From JACNLC01 sp964607375 (GTDB lineage: Bacteria; Fidelibacterota; Marinisomatia; SCGC-AAA003-L08; JACNLC01): 30,580 nucleotides of DNA. Shown piece after piece: positions 1-8,717 of the stretch. Position numbers and translations under genes: made by a program. How positions within the stretch are numbered: position 1 is the stretch's first letter; every line of letters begins with the position of its first letter. Below the pieces are notes generated by a model that was not told the origin of the DNA, searched no databases, and was given only the letters and a program-made list of their open reading frames with translations. The stretch covers positions 1 through 30,580 of the forward strand of contig CAZSJY010000020.1 in assembly GCA_964607375.1 (NCBI GenBank), read 5' to 3'.

Positions 1-1
1 T

Positions 2-577
2 TCTGTTTATCTACAACCTACATTGAAAAAAGTATCGTTAAGTGTGAAGAACCTATTTTTTAAACTATTCAGGACTTTCATTGTCGCATTGGATACTTCT
101 CACCTTCACTTTGACCGTTTAACAAAACTTCCAAACATAAATGCTTTCCATTTTGTACTTGATAAGGAATTTTCAAGAGTTCAGCGAGACGATACCAGTT
201 CTTGCCTTGCTTTAGCTGATTTGGACTATTTCAAGGTTCTAAACGATAAACATGGTCATATTGAAGGAGATAACACTCTTCGAAAAGTAGCTGGTTATTT
301 TTCTGATAATCTTCGTAAATATGATACAGTTGCAAGGTACGGTGGTGATGAATTTATTTTTTGTTTTCCAGATACAAACACAACTGATTCAATGCAAATT
401 ATTGAAAGGATTCGTACTAATTTCAAGACAAGTAACATTGGAATCACCTGTTCTTTTGGGTTAACACAAATCAACAAAAATCTAACGGTAAAATCAAACC
501 TAGTTAATGCTGATAAAGCTCTTTATATTTCAAAAAATAATGGAAGAAATCAGACAAATTTGTTTGATGATATTTAG
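2..577 (+). CDS. Diguanylate cyclase (GGDEF domain), 5' end beyond the window
   Basis: Makes the second messenger cyclic di-GMP from two GTP. The first internal start-like codon is TTG at 23, but the frame stays open to the window edge, so the N-terminal part (probably a sensor or membrane region) is likely missing. Numbering from that TTG gives 184 residues: a metal-binding D-L-D-Y-F-K signature at 66-71, an intact active-site GGDEF at 107-111, and R-K-Y-D at 98-101, five residues before it, which is the RxxD product-inhibition site. The end (ADKALYISKNNGRNQ) is the usual GGDEF C-terminus. The domain looks catalytically competent and feedback-inhibited. It converges on the hydrolase gene 31 nt away. 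The family call is firm; the input signal is unknown. Confidence 0.9.
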   Translation, partial: SVYLQPTLKKVSLSVKNLFFKLFRTFIVALDTSHLHFDRLTKLPNINAFHFVLDKEFSRVQRDDTSSCLALADLDYFKVLNDKHGHIEGDNTLRKVAGYFSDNLRKYDTVARYGGDEFIFCFPDTNTTDSMQIIERIRTNFKTSNIGITCSFGLTQINKNLTVKSNLVNADKALYISKNNGRNQTNLFDDI

Positions 578-608
578 AGGTTTTGTAATCTCTTTAAGGA
601 ATGTAACA

Positions 609-1949
609 TCATTCTGAAAACATCAGATTTTTTATTAATAATACATCTGCAATATTGATGTATCCATCTTCGTTTATATCAGCAGACCATAGTTCATAGT
701 TTGAAAATATTCCTGATAGAATAATTTCAATTGTTTTTGTAAGATCGAGAATATTTATTGACATATCAGCAATAACATCACCTTTTTGGTTAATCATGCT
801 CAATAAATTCATTTGGTAAAACGCACCAAACAAACTCGGAATTGCAGCTTCATTATGCCCACCATATTCTTCAGGGAGAGTTTCAAGAACAACATCCTCT
901 GCCCCATTTTGAATGAAATACTCAAACGCAATCAGTGAATTTTCAACGGGGACAAGCTCATCTGCTACACCGTGAAACAGATACATAGGTAACTGTGGTA
1001 TCCATTCCCAAACATTATTAGATTGTAAAGCAATAATAAGAGAGTATTCAGGATTATTTTCAAATTGATCAACAGCTTCTGGTAGAAGCATATCAATAGG
1101 AATGTTTGGAAGTTGATTATTTACATATTCACTTGAATGATATCCATCAAATAAGATTGGTAATAAGTTTGCATATTCTTCAACAAAGAAATCTTGCAAA
1201 TCACCTAATTGGTTATATTCTATCATTGTCAATAGAATGTAAGGTAAATAAAATGGTTCAGGATATGGTTGTGCAGAAAGCATTAAATCTGTCATTACTC
1301 CAGATAAGTCATAAGCTCCTGCCATCGGAAACGATGCCGAAATATGAAGTTCGTTAAAATAACTCTCTTCAATTACTTTATGTGTAACCATTGTAGCATA
1401 TCCACCTTCAGAATATCCTGCCAAAAACAATTGATGATTTGTTTGAATATCTTCAAAATTAGAACAAAAATATCTAGATGCTCTAATCATATCGATAACT
1501 GAATTAGCTGTACTTTCTTGATGATGATAGGGATGTAATAATTCAGATTCTCCCAGTCCAAGATAATCAGGTAAAATTGTTACAAAACCAGTTGATGACA
1601 AGCATAAACTGTATCCATCAAAGCCGTATTGTGATGGGACATTCTCTCTTTCTAAAACAGTTCCATGTTGAATACTAACAGATGGAAATGCAAAATTTAC
1701 ATTTACAGGAAAAGAAATAGCACCAGATGCTACAGTTAGATTACCAAAAGGATCAATTGTGTAGTATTCAATTTTGTGAATTGAAATATCAAATTCGGCA
1801 ATAGGAGCGTATTCTCCAAACAAATTATCCAATTCAACTTGAACTTCAACTACATTTCTCTCATCTAAGAATTCTGATGAAATCAAATCTCCAGGATTTT
1901 GAGAAATAATCAAACTAACAAAAATACATATAAAACTTGTTCTTTTAAT
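609..1949 (-). CDS. Secreted alpha/beta hydrolase (lipase/esterase-like) with C-terminal dockerin-like repeats
   Basis: Probably an exported esterase, lipase or peptidase-like hydrolase. With the start I prefer it has 446 residues. The nucleophile elbow is G-Y-S-E-G-G (Ser about 180), followed by the acid in H-G-V-A-D-E (Asp about 330) and the His in G-G-H-N-E (about 365). Two Ca-binding dockerin-like loops close the protein: D-V-I-A-D-M-S-I-N-x-x-D (about 390) and D-I-N-E-D-G-Y-I-N-x-x-D (about 424). Start choice: no ATG or GTG gives a sensible N-terminus. The first TTG (1911-1913) would cut off a clear signal peptide (KRTSFICIFVSLIIS). Reading back, an ATT codon at 1947-1949 lies 6 nt after a GAGG ribosome-binding site, and a stop precedes it (1953-1955). 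An AUU start is therefore inferred; a sequencing error from ATG is the alternative. It lies 38 nt downstream of fumarase on the same strand. The substrate is unknown. Confidence 0.8.
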   Translation of the reverse strand: MKRTSFICIFVSLIISQNPGDLISSEFLDERNVVEVQVELDNLFGEYAPIAEFDISIHKIEYYTIDPFGNLTVASGAISFPVNVNFAFPSVSIQHGTVLERENVPSQYGFDGYSLCLSSTGFVTILPDYLGLGESELLHPYHHQESTANSVIDMIRASRYFCSNFEDIQTNHQLFLAGYSEGGYATMVTHKVIEESYFNELHISASFPMAGAYDLSGVMTDLMLSAQPYPEPFYLPYILLTMIEYNQLGDLQDFFVEEYANLLPILFDGYHSSEYVNNQLPNIPIDMLLPEAVDQFENNPEYSLIIALQSNNVWEWIPQLPMYLFHGVADELVPVENSLIAFEYFIQNGAEDVVLETLPEEYGGHNEAAIPSLFGAFYQMNLLSMINQKGDVIADMSINILDLTKTIEIILSGIFSNYELWSADINEDGYINIADVLLIKNLMFSE

Positions 1950-1958
1950 GTTTTACCT
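1947..1958 (-). promoter_or_regulatory. Ribosome-binding site and AUU start codon of the secreted hydrolase
   Basis: On the minus strand the order is GAGG, a six-base spacer, then ATT followed by AAA AGA codons that begin a signal-peptide-like segment. It decides the start, because an in-frame TAA overlaps the spacer and the next possible start (TTG, 1911-1913) falls after most of the hydrophobic core. AUU initiation is known for infC in other bacteria, where it allows control by IF3. Confidence 0.5.
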
Positions 1959-1987
1959 CACAAGCTTAATTCAAGAATATTCTTTGG

Positions 1988-3592
1988 CTAAAGTGTTTGA
2001 AAGAAGTCGTTTCCTTTGTCATCAGTAAGTATGAATGCAGGGAAATTCTCAACTTCAATTTCCCAGACTGCCTCCATTCCGAAATCCTCAAAATCTATTA
2101 CTTTTACATTCTTAATGTTCTCTTTAGCTAATAGTGCAGCAGGACCACCAATTGAACCTAAGTAGAATCCACCATTAGATTTACATGCATCAGTTACTAT
2201 TTGAGAACGATTTCCTTTAGCAATCATAATCATCGATCCACCATTTTTTTGAAATTCGTCAACATAAGGGTCCATTCTCGAAGCAGTAGTTGGACCAAAA
2301 GAACCAGAAGGCATTCCTTCAGGTTTTTTAGCAGGACCTGCATAATATACTGGATTATCTTTGAAATATTTAGGTAGTTCTTCTCCATTATCCAACATTT
2401 CTTTTAATTTAGCGTGAGCCATATCTCTGGCTACCACCAATTTTCCAGTCATCATTAATGGAGTTTTAATCGGATACTTAGACAATTCAGCCAACACATC
2501 TGTCATCGGTTTGTTTAAATCAATTTTTACAGGTACTTGAGTTTGAACACTTTTATCGTATTTTAAAAATCGTCCAGGATCAAGTTCTAAATTCTCAAGC
2601 CATATTCCATCACTATTAATCTTAGCTTTGATATTTCGATGAGCCGAGCATGAAACACCCATCCCAATAGGACAAGAAGCACCGTGTCTAGGTAAGCGAA
2701 TAACTCTTATGCTATGGCAAAAATACTTTCCACCAAACTGAGCACCAAAACCAATTTCTCTTGAAGCATTTAATAAATATTCTTCAGTTTCTAAATCACG
2801 GAAAGCTTGTCCATTAATATTTCCTTCAGATGGTAGATTATCATACCACCCTGTAGTTGCAAGTTTAACAGTTTTCATAACAGTTTCAGCTGATGTCCCC
2901 CCAACAACAAATGCCAAATGATATGGTGGACATGCAGCGGTTCCAAGAGTTTTCATTTTTTCTAATAGAAATTTCTTTAAATTAGTTGGATTCAATACAG
3001 ACTTGGTCATTTGATATAGAGCAGATTTATTACCTGAACCTCCCCCCTTTGCTACAAATAGAAATTTGTATTCGCTTCCTGATGTTGCAACAAGATCAAT
3101 TTGTGCTGGCATATTATTGCCCGAATTTATTTCCTCGTACATTGTTAGAGGCATCACTTGGGAATATCTCAAATTGTTTTCATGGTAAGTTCGATAAATA
3201 CCGTTAGATAGAGCTTCTTCGTCATTCCCATCAGTTATTATCTGCTGGCCCTTCTTTGCATAAACAGTAGCAGTACCTGTATCTTGGCAAAATGGTAATT
3301 GAAATTCAGTAGATACTTTTGCATTAAGAAGCATAACTCTTGCAACGAATTTATCGTTGTCTGATGCATCCGGGTCATTTAATATTTTAGCCACTAGTTC
3401 TTGGTGAGATGGTCTAAGTAAAAAATTCACATCTCTCATAGCAGTACTTGCTAGTAAAGACAAACCATCTGCAGACACCTTAACAAGTTGTTTTCCTTCA
3501 AACTCCGTAGTAGTCACAAAATCTTTGGTTAGTAGGCTGTAATCCTCATCCACTTTTGTAACTGGAAATGGATCGTAATATTTATATCCCAT
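1988..3592 (-). CDS. fumA: Class I fumarate hydratase (Fe-S, single-chain FumA/FumB type)
   Basis: Interconverts fumarate and malate with an oxygen-sensitive [4Fe-4S] cluster, in the cytosol. It is 534 residues, the length of single-chain class I fumarases. Cluster ligands are readable as C102 (in F-C-Q-D-T-G), C221 (in A-A-C-P-P-Y-H) and C315 (in V-S-C-S-A-H-R-N); their spacing matches that of the structurally known family members. The C-terminal half holds the conserved G-P-T-T-A-S-R-M-D and G-G-S-M-I-M-I-A-K-G-N-R segments. ATG is preceded by an AAAGG site. It is divergent from citrate synthase across a 339-nt gap and is followed by the hydrolase gene. With malate dehydrogenase and citrate synthase alongside, a TCA-cycle role is clear; direction is not determined. 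Confidence 0.95.
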   Translation of the reverse strand: MGYKYYDPFPVTKVDEDYSLLTKDFVTTTEFEGKQLVKVSADGLSLLASTAMRDVNFLLRPSHQELVAKILNDPDASDNDKFVARVMLLNAKVSTEFQLPFCQDTGTATVYAKKGQQIITDGNDEEALSNGIYRTYHENNLRYSQVMPLTMYEEINSGNNMPAQIDLVATSGSEYKFLFVAKGGGSGNKSALYQMTKSVLNPTNLKKFLLEKMKTLGTAACPPYHLAFVVGGTSAETVMKTVKLATTGWYDNLPSEGNINGQAFRDLETEEYLLNASREIGFGAQFGGKYFCHSIRVIRLPRHGASCPIGMGVSCSAHRNIKAKINSDGIWLENLELDPGRFLKYDKSVQTQVPVKIDLNKPMTDVLAELSKYPIKTPLMMTGKLVVARDMAHAKLKEMLDNGEELPKYFKDNPVYYAGPAKKPEGMPSGSFGPTTASRMDPYVDEFQKNGGSMIMIAKGNRSQIVTDACKSNGGFYLGSIGGPAALLAKENIKNVKVIDFEDFGMEAVWEIEVENFPAFILTDDKGNDFFQTL

Positions 3593-3931
3593 AATAATTA
3601 CCTTTCAATATACTAGAAATAACAATTAAAATTCAGTATCTAAATTTATGATTATTAGAAGTAGAATTTTGGAAATTTATCATATAAATTTTAATAAGAC
3701 ATTTTGGAGCTGTTATGTCAATTCCTTGCGATAAATCTTAGTATTTGTTAAACATAAATATAAAATCAGATAATAACATCTTAAATTAAAACCTATAGAC
3801 TTTTACATGTATTCGTCATAAATTCGTAATGTAAATTGACTACATATTTATTCAATATATCCTATACTCTATGCTTTACAATATAGGTGTTGCTGTATAT
3901 ATGTATTAAGAAATTAATAGGAGAGAAAGTT
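3593..3931. other. Intergenic region between divergent fumarase and citrate synthase genes
   Basis: An AT-rich stretch with no credible coding sequence. It must hold the promoters for both directions. A TTGACA hexamer on the minus strand (3716-3721) could serve fumarase, although the best -10 (TATTAA) is at a long 19-nt spacing. On the plus strand TTGACT (3836-3841), TATACT (3863-3868), TTTACA (3875-3880) and TATATG (3898-3903) are candidate elements for citrate synthase. I see no strong operator palindrome. Confidence 0.6.
3875..3903 (+). promoter_or_regulatory. Candidate sigma-70-like promoter of the citrate synthase-mdh pair
   Basis: TTTACA and TATATG are separated by 17 nt and would start transcription about 20 nt before the citrate synthase start. 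An alternative pair (TTGACT at 3836, TATACT at 3863) has a 21-nt spacer, which is too long. This is motif matching only; if the organism uses Bacteroidetes-like promoters the call may be wrong. Confidence 0.3.
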
Positions 3932-5257
3932 ATGAGATTACAAGATAAACTTACTGAGATGATACCAATATGGAGAGAAGAGAAAAAAGAAGTATTGGGA
4001 AATCTTGGTAGCAAAAAAATCGCTGAAGCTACTGTTGCACAAGCATTTGGTGGAATGCGTGGAATTAAAGGAATGATATGTGATACTTCTGTTGTTGAAC
4101 CAGACAAAGGTTTAATTATACGAGAATACCCACTTCTTGAAATAACAGATATGTTACCTGAAGAAATCTTTTATCTTCTTTTAACAGGTGAAAAACCAAC
4201 TGCAGAAGCAACCAAATCTTTACAAGATGATTTAGCTGACCGAAGCGAAGTTAAAGACTATGTTTGGGACGCACTTAGATCGTTACCTGAAGACACTCAC
4301 CCAATGAACATGCTAAGTACGGCAATTTTGATTATGGAAAGAGAATCTCAATTCCGTAAGCAATATACTTTAGGAATGCAAAAAGCTGACTATTGGAAAC
4401 CAATGCTTGAAGATGCACTGATATTGATGGGAGCTCTTCCTTGCATCGCAGCAATGATCTACAAAATCAAATACAAAAAAGGTCTTAAACGAGATACAAT
4501 GCGTTTAGACGATCTTACTCCTTGGGATAGAAGTTTGGATTGGGGTGCAAATTTCGCAAACAAACTCCCAGTTGATGATCCTAATGGTGATTTTGCAAAG
4601 CTTGTTCAACTATACTTAACTTTGCACTGTGATCATGAGGGTGGAAATGTAAGCGCTAATGTTTGCCATACTGTGGGTTCAGCATTATCTGATGCTTTCT
4701 ATGCAGTTTCAGCTGGATTAAACGGATTAGCTGGTCCTCTACACGGTTTGGCTAATCAAGAATGCTTGAAATGGGTTTTGGAATTAATGGAGAAATACAA
4801 TGGTACTCCAACAGAAGAAGAAATAAATGAAATGGCATTCAATACACTCAGGTCTGGGCAGGTTATTCCAGGATACGGTCATGCTGTTTTAAGAGTGACT
4901 GATCCAAGATTTACTGCTTTAAATGCATTTGGTAATGAGCATTTCCCAGAAGATCCAGTTTTTCAAACTGTTGACAGGGTGTTCAATGTTGTGCCAAAAG
5001 TTCTTGAAACATTCTCAGATGAACGAGTCAAGGCTGGTAAAAATCCAATTGCTAACTTCTGGCCAAATGTTGATGCTGGTTCAGGTGCTGTACTTTACCA
5101 TTATGGTATGACTGAATTTGAATACTATACAGTATTTTTCTCAGTTTCACGAACTATGGGAATGTTAGCACAATTGATTTTGAACAGAGCTCTTGGAACT
5201 CCATTGACTCGTCCAAAATCCGTTAGTACAAAATGGGTTAAAGAGACAATATCATAA
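3932..5257 (+). CDS. gltA: Citrate synthase, eukaryotic/mitochondrial type
   Basis: Condenses oxaloacetate and acetyl-CoA to citrate (or cleaves citrate in reverse if reversible in vivo). The frame is open from 3887, but the ATG at 3932 has an AGGAGA site just before it and gives 441 residues. The protein is of the long eukaryote-like type, not the E. coli hexameric type. The three catalytic residues are visible: His in G-P-L-H-G-L-A-N-Q-E (about 271), His in P-G-Y-G-H-A-V-L-R (about 317) and Asp in P-N-V-D-A-G-S-G (about 381). The D-H-E-G-G-N-V-S-A stretch is also conserved. Malate dehydrogenase follows after 21 nt, so the two are co-transcribed and would supply oxaloacetate to this enzyme. 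Confidence 0.95.
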   Translation: MRLQDKLTEMIPIWREEKKEVLGNLGSKKIAEATVAQAFGGMRGIKGMICDTSVVEPDKGLIIREYPLLEITDMLPEEIFYLLLTGEKPTAEATKSLQDDLADRSEVKDYVWDALRSLPEDTHPMNMLSTAILIMERESQFRKQYTLGMQKADYWKPMLEDALILMGALPCIAAMIYKIKYKKGLKRDTMRLDDLTPWDRSLDWGANFANKLPVDDPNGDFAKLVQLYLTLHCDHEGGNVSANVCHTVGSALSDAFYAVSAGLNGLAGPLHGLANQECLKWVLELMEKYNGTPTEEEINEMAFNTLRSGQVIPGYGHAVLRVTDPRFTALNAFGNEHFPEDPVFQTVDRVFNVVPKVLETFSDERVKAGKNPIANFWPNVDAGSGAVLYHYGMTEFEYYTVFFSVSRTMGMLAQLILNRALGTPLTRPKSVSTKWVKETIS

Positions 5258-5278
5258 TAAATTGAAAAGAGGAAAAAT

Positions 5279-6214
5279 ATGGGAAGAAAAAAAATAGCTC
5301 TTATTGGAGGTGGACAAATTGGTGGTATCCTAGCTCTGATAGGTGCTCAAAAAGAACTTGGTGATTTAGTAATTCTTGATATTCCAGAAGTTGAAGGAAT
5401 GGTTAAAGGTAAAGCTCTAGATATTATGGAACTTCGACCTCACGATGGGTATGATACTAATATTACAGGAACAAGTGATTATGCTGACATTGAAGGATCT
5501 GATGTAGTTGTTGTAACTGCAGGCGTACCAAGAAAACCAGGAATGACCAGAGATGATCTTTTATCAGTCAACTTGAATATCATTACAAATGTTGCAAACA
5601 ATGTAAAAAAGTATGCTCCAAATGCATTTGTTATAGTTGTTTCCAATCCGCTGGATGCTATCGTATATGCGTTTTATAAAATTAGTGGATTTCCCAAAAA
5701 TAGAGTTATTGGGATGGCTGGTGCTTTGGATTCAGGTAGATTTCGAGCATTCATTGCAATGGAAACAGGTTTATCTGCACAAGATGTAACTTGTATGGTT
5801 TTGGGTGGACATGGTCCAACAATGGTTCCATTGCCACGCCTTGCAACTGTTGGTGGTGTTCCGATTGATAAACTTCTATCAAAAGAGAAAATCGATGCGG
5901 TTGTTAAACGAACTCGCGAAGCAGGTACCGAAATTGTAAAACTTCTCGGAAACGGAAGTGCATTTTTCAGCCCTGCTGCATCAATAATGGAAATGGTAGA
6001 ATCATATCTCAAGGATAAGAAACGAGTTATTCCATCTGCAGCACTTTGCGAAGGTGAGTATGGAATAGATGGATATTTTATTGGAGTGCCTTGTGTTATA
6101 GGTTCTAATGGTATCGAAAAAATCTTAGAAATTGATTTGACTAAAGAAGAAAAGGAATTACTAAACAACACTCTCACAGCTGTAAAAAATACAGTTAAGG
6201 AATCAAATTTGTAA
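5279..6214 (+). CDS. mdh: Malate dehydrogenase (NAD-dependent, LDH-like bacterial type)
   Basis: Oxidises malate to oxaloacetate with NAD+. It has 311 residues, the family's usual length. The Rossmann motif G-G-G-Q-I-G-G is at 10-16 and Asp34 at the end of the second strand favours NAD over NADP. Substrate arginines are in R-K-P-G-M-T-R (R85, R91), with D151 and R154 in A-L-D-S-G-R-F-R and the catalytic His in G-G-H-G-P-T-M-V-P (H178). Arg at the specificity loop supports malate rather than lactate. The start has an AGAGGAAA site 7 nt upstream. It is second in an operon with citrate synthase and is closed by a strong terminator. Confidence 0.96.
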   Translation: MGRKKIALIGGGQIGGILALIGAQKELGDLVILDIPEVEGMVKGKALDIMELRPHDGYDTNITGTSDYADIEGSDVVVVTAGVPRKPGMTRDDLLSVNLNIITNVANNVKKYAPNAFVIVVSNPLDAIVYAFYKISGFPKNRVIGMAGALDSGRFRAFIAMETGLSAQDVTCMVLGGHGPTMVPLPRLATVGGVPIDKLLSKEKIDAVVKRTREAGTEIVKLLGNGSAFFSPAASIMEMVESYLKDKKRVIPSAALCEGEYGIDGYFIGVPCVIGSNGIEKILEIDLTKEEKELLNNTLTAVKNTVKESNL

Positions 6215-6238
6215 GGTCTAATTAACAACTTTATTGTA

Positions 6239-6272
6239 AAAAGGAGTGCCGGTTTCGGGACTCCTTTTTTTA
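6239..6272 (+). terminator. Rho-independent terminator after mdh
   Basis: AAGGAGT and ACTCCTT arms pair around a short CC/GG extension and loop, followed directly by a run of seven T residues. It begins about 25 nt after the mdh stop and ends the citrate synthase-mdh operon. Confidence 0.9.
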
Positions 6273-6334
6273 TCATATAAATTTAAGTTTTCTTAATGTA
6301 AATATATTTATAGTCCCTAAATTTTGATAGCTGG

Positions 6335-6362
6335 TTAAATGTTAATTTAAACAATATATAAT
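6335..6362 (+). promoter_or_regulatory. Candidate promoter of the malic enzyme gene
   Basis: A perfect TATAAT (6357-6362) lies 30 nt before the ATG; the best -35 match is a weak TTAAAT at 6335-6340 with a 16-nt spacer. The upstream terminator makes a separate promoter necessary here. Confidence 0.4.
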
Positions 6363-6392
6363 TATTTTGCATCAAAATGAGAGGATTATTAA

Positions 6393-8648
6393 ATGATCAC
6401 TAAAGAACAAGCTCTTGAATATCATTCAAGGGGACGCAAAGGAAAGATCGAAGTTGTACCATCTAAACCTTGTGTAACACAAACAGACTTGTCTCTTGCT
6501 TATACACCTGGAGTAGCAGAACCATGTTTAGAAATTGAAAAAGATCCAGCTTTAGCTGGAATCTATACAGCAAGATCAAATCTTGTTGCTGTAATTTCTA
6601 ATGGAACTGCAGTTTTAGGATTAGGAGATATCGGTGCTCTTGCTGGGAAACCTGTGATGGAAGGAAAGGGTGTTTTGTTTAAACGCTTTGCTGATATAGA
6701 TGTTTTTGATATTGAACTTGATACGCCTGATGTTGAAGAAATCATCAAAGCCGTTAAGTTGATGGAACCAACATTTGGTGGCATTAATTTGGAAGATATT
6801 AAAGCTCCTGAATGTTTTGAAATTGAAGAACGATTAATTGAGGAAATGGATATTCCCGTTTTCCATGATGATCAACATGGAACAGCAATTATATCTGCTG
6901 CTGCTCTCATAAACGCTTGTGAACTTGCCAACAAAAAAATGGAAGATCTAAAAGTTGTTGTAAGTGGTGCAGGTGCCTCAGCTATTGCTTGTGCAACTCA
7001 CTATTTACGCTTTGGAGTTAAAAGAGAAAATGTAATTCTATGTGACAGTAAGGGTGTCGTTTACAAAGGACGAACTGAAGGAATGAATAAATACAAAGAA
7101 CGGTTTGCAGGTGATGCAAAAGTCCGAACTCTTGAAGAAGCAATGGTAAATTCAGATGTATTTGTTGGATTATCCCGTGCAGGATTAGTTACAAAGGACA
7201 TGGTGCGGTCAATGGCTCCAAATCCAATTGTATTTGCTATGGCGAATCCAGATCCAGAAATCACTTATCCTGATGCAAAAGCTGCTCGTGACGATATCAT
7301 TATGGCTACTGGGCGTTCAGATTATCCTAACCAAGTAAATAATGTTCTTGGTTTTCCATTCATTTTTAGAGGAGCTTTAGATGTTAATGCAACAGCAATA
7401 AATGATGAAATGAAAATCGCAGCATCTCAAGCACTTGCAGATTTAGCAAAAGAAGATGTTCCAGACGAAGTTGTTGACGCTTATGGAGTTGAACATATCG
7501 AATTCGGACCTGACTATATCATTCCAAAACCATTTGATCCTAGAGTCTTGATATGGGAAGCAACTGCAGTTGCCAAAGCTGCAATTGATTCTGGTGTTGC
7601 AAATAACAAGATTAATATTGATGAGTATCGCGATGAACTAGAGGCTCGCTTAGGTAAAAGTCGAGAGTTAATGAGAACTATCATCAATAAAGCAAGAAAA
7701 AACCCTAAGAGAATTGTATTTCCTGAAGGTGAAAGTGATAGAATAATTCGAGCAAGTTGTCAAATTGTATCCGAGGGTATTGCAACTCCTATTCTATTAG
7801 GCAATCACGAAAGAATTAAGGAAAATGCAAAACGATTAAAGATTAAACTTGATGGTGTTGAAATACTAAATCCAACAGATTGCGAACACCATTCCGAGTA
7901 TTGTTCAACAGTTTATAAAATGCGTCAGCGAAAAGGTGTAACTCGTAGGCAAGCTTGTAATTTGATGAACAGACCAAACTACTTCGGACCTATGATGGTG
8001 CAAATGGGTGATGCGGATGGGATGGTTTCGGGAATTACACAAAACTATGCTGATACACTGAGACCTGCACTTCAAATTCTGGATTTACAGGATGGTGTAG
8101 AACATGTCGCTGGTATGTATGTTTTAGCATTTAAAAATAATATCAAATTCTTTGCAGATGTTACAGTTAATATTGATCCAACTTCTGAAATGTTAGCAGA
8201 AATCGCTGTTCTTGCTGCTGAAAGAGCTAAGCGATTTGGAATTGAACCAAGAATAGGATTAGTTAGTCCAAGTAATTTTGGGAGTGTCAGACATCCTCTT
8301 GGAAATAAAGTGAAAAGAGCAGTTGAACTTATCCACAAAAATCATCCAGGTCTGGTTGTTGACGGTGAAATGCACGCTGATGTTGCAGTTTCAACCAAAC
8401 TTCTTAAAGAACATTTCCCATTTTCTGTTTTACAAGAAGAAGCCAATGTGTTAATATTCCCAGACTTAACATCGGGAAATATCGCGTACAAATTGTTAAA
8501 ACAGTTGGCTAATGCAACTGCTATCGGACCAATTCTAATGGGATTATCCAAACCTGTCCACCTATTACAATTTGCTGATAGTACTGTTGAGGATGTGGTT
8601 AATATGACTGCAATAGCTTCTGTAGATGCTCAATTGCAAAGTAAATAA
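6393..8648 (+). CDS. maeB: NADP-dependent malic enzyme with C-terminal phosphotransacetylase-like domain
   Basis: Oxidatively decarboxylates malate to pyruvate. The 751 residues match the MaeB two-part architecture. The malic enzyme part occupies about 1-420, with the catalytic Tyr in A-Y-T-P-G-V-A (Y37), Lys in E-G-K-G-V-L-F-K (about K92), the metal site D-D-Q-H-G-T-A at 159-165 and the nucleotide fold G-A-G-A-S-A at 192-197. A phosphotransacetylase-like part occupies about 430-750 (V-F-P-E-G-E near its start, G-M-V-S-G-I-T in the middle). In characterised MaeB proteins that second domain senses acetyl-CoA rather than catalysing acetyl transfer, so allosteric control is likely here. GAGAGG precedes the ATG. 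Its own transcription unit lies between two terminators. Confidence 0.94.
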   Translation: MITKEQALEYHSRGRKGKIEVVPSKPCVTQTDLSLAYTPGVAEPCLEIEKDPALAGIYTARSNLVAVISNGTAVLGLGDIGALAGKPVMEGKGVLFKRFADIDVFDIELDTPDVEEIIKAVKLMEPTFGGINLEDIKAPECFEIEERLIEEMDIPVFHDDQHGTAIISAAALINACELANKKMEDLKVVVSGAGASAIACATHYLRFGVKRENVILCDSKGVVYKGRTEGMNKYKERFAGDAKVRTLEEAMVNSDVFVGLSRAGLVTKDMVRSMAPNPIVFAMANPDPEITYPDAKAARDDIIMATGRSDYPNQVNNVLGFPFIFRGALDVNATAINDEMKIAASQALADLAKEDVPDEVVDAYGVEHIEFGPDYIIPKPFDPRVLIWEATAVAKAAIDSGVANNKINIDEYRDELEARLGKSRELMRTIINKARKNPKRIVFPEGESDRIIRASCQIVSEGIATPILLGNHERIKENAKRLKIKLDGVEILNPTDCEHHSEYCSTVYKMRQRKGVTRRQACNLMNRPNYFGPMMVQMGDADGMVSGITQNYADTLRPALQILDLQDGVEHVAGMYVLAFKNNIKFFADVTVNIDPTSEMLAEIAVLAAERAKRFGIEPRIGLVSPSNFGSVRHPLGNKVKRAVELIHKNHPGLVVDGEMHADVAVSTKLLKEHFPFSVLQEEANVLIFPDLTSGNIAYKLLKQLANATAIGPILMGLSKPVHLLQFADSTVEDVVNMTAIASVDAQLQSK

Positions 8649-8663
8649 CATACATTCAATACT

Positions 8664-8699
8664 TATTAAAAAGGGCTGATTTATCAGCCATTTTTAATA
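8664..8699. terminator. Bidirectional terminator between convergent maeB and the Nudix-fusion gene
   Basis: GGCTGA and TCAGCC arms close a TTTA loop and are flanked by ATTAAAAA on the left and TTTTTAAT on the right. T-runs therefore follow the stem on either strand. It ends maeB on the plus strand and the 12.5-kb minus-strand gene run on the other. Confidence 0.88.
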
Positions 8700-8717
8700 T
8701 CTATGTGAGGATAGACT

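Noticed and set aside
572..597. Weak hairpin between the convergent GGDEF and hydrolase genes
   Set aside because: Only four certain base pairs and no proper T-run; not strong enough for a terminator call.
3713..3739. Eight-codon frame after a GGAGC site in the fumarase-citrate synthase gap
   Set aside because: Too short to support, no conservation evidence, and likely by chance in the promoter region.
5674..6276. 200-residue minus-strand frame across mdh
   Set aside because: It mirrors the mdh coding sequence, has no recognisable domain, and mdh is beyond doubt.
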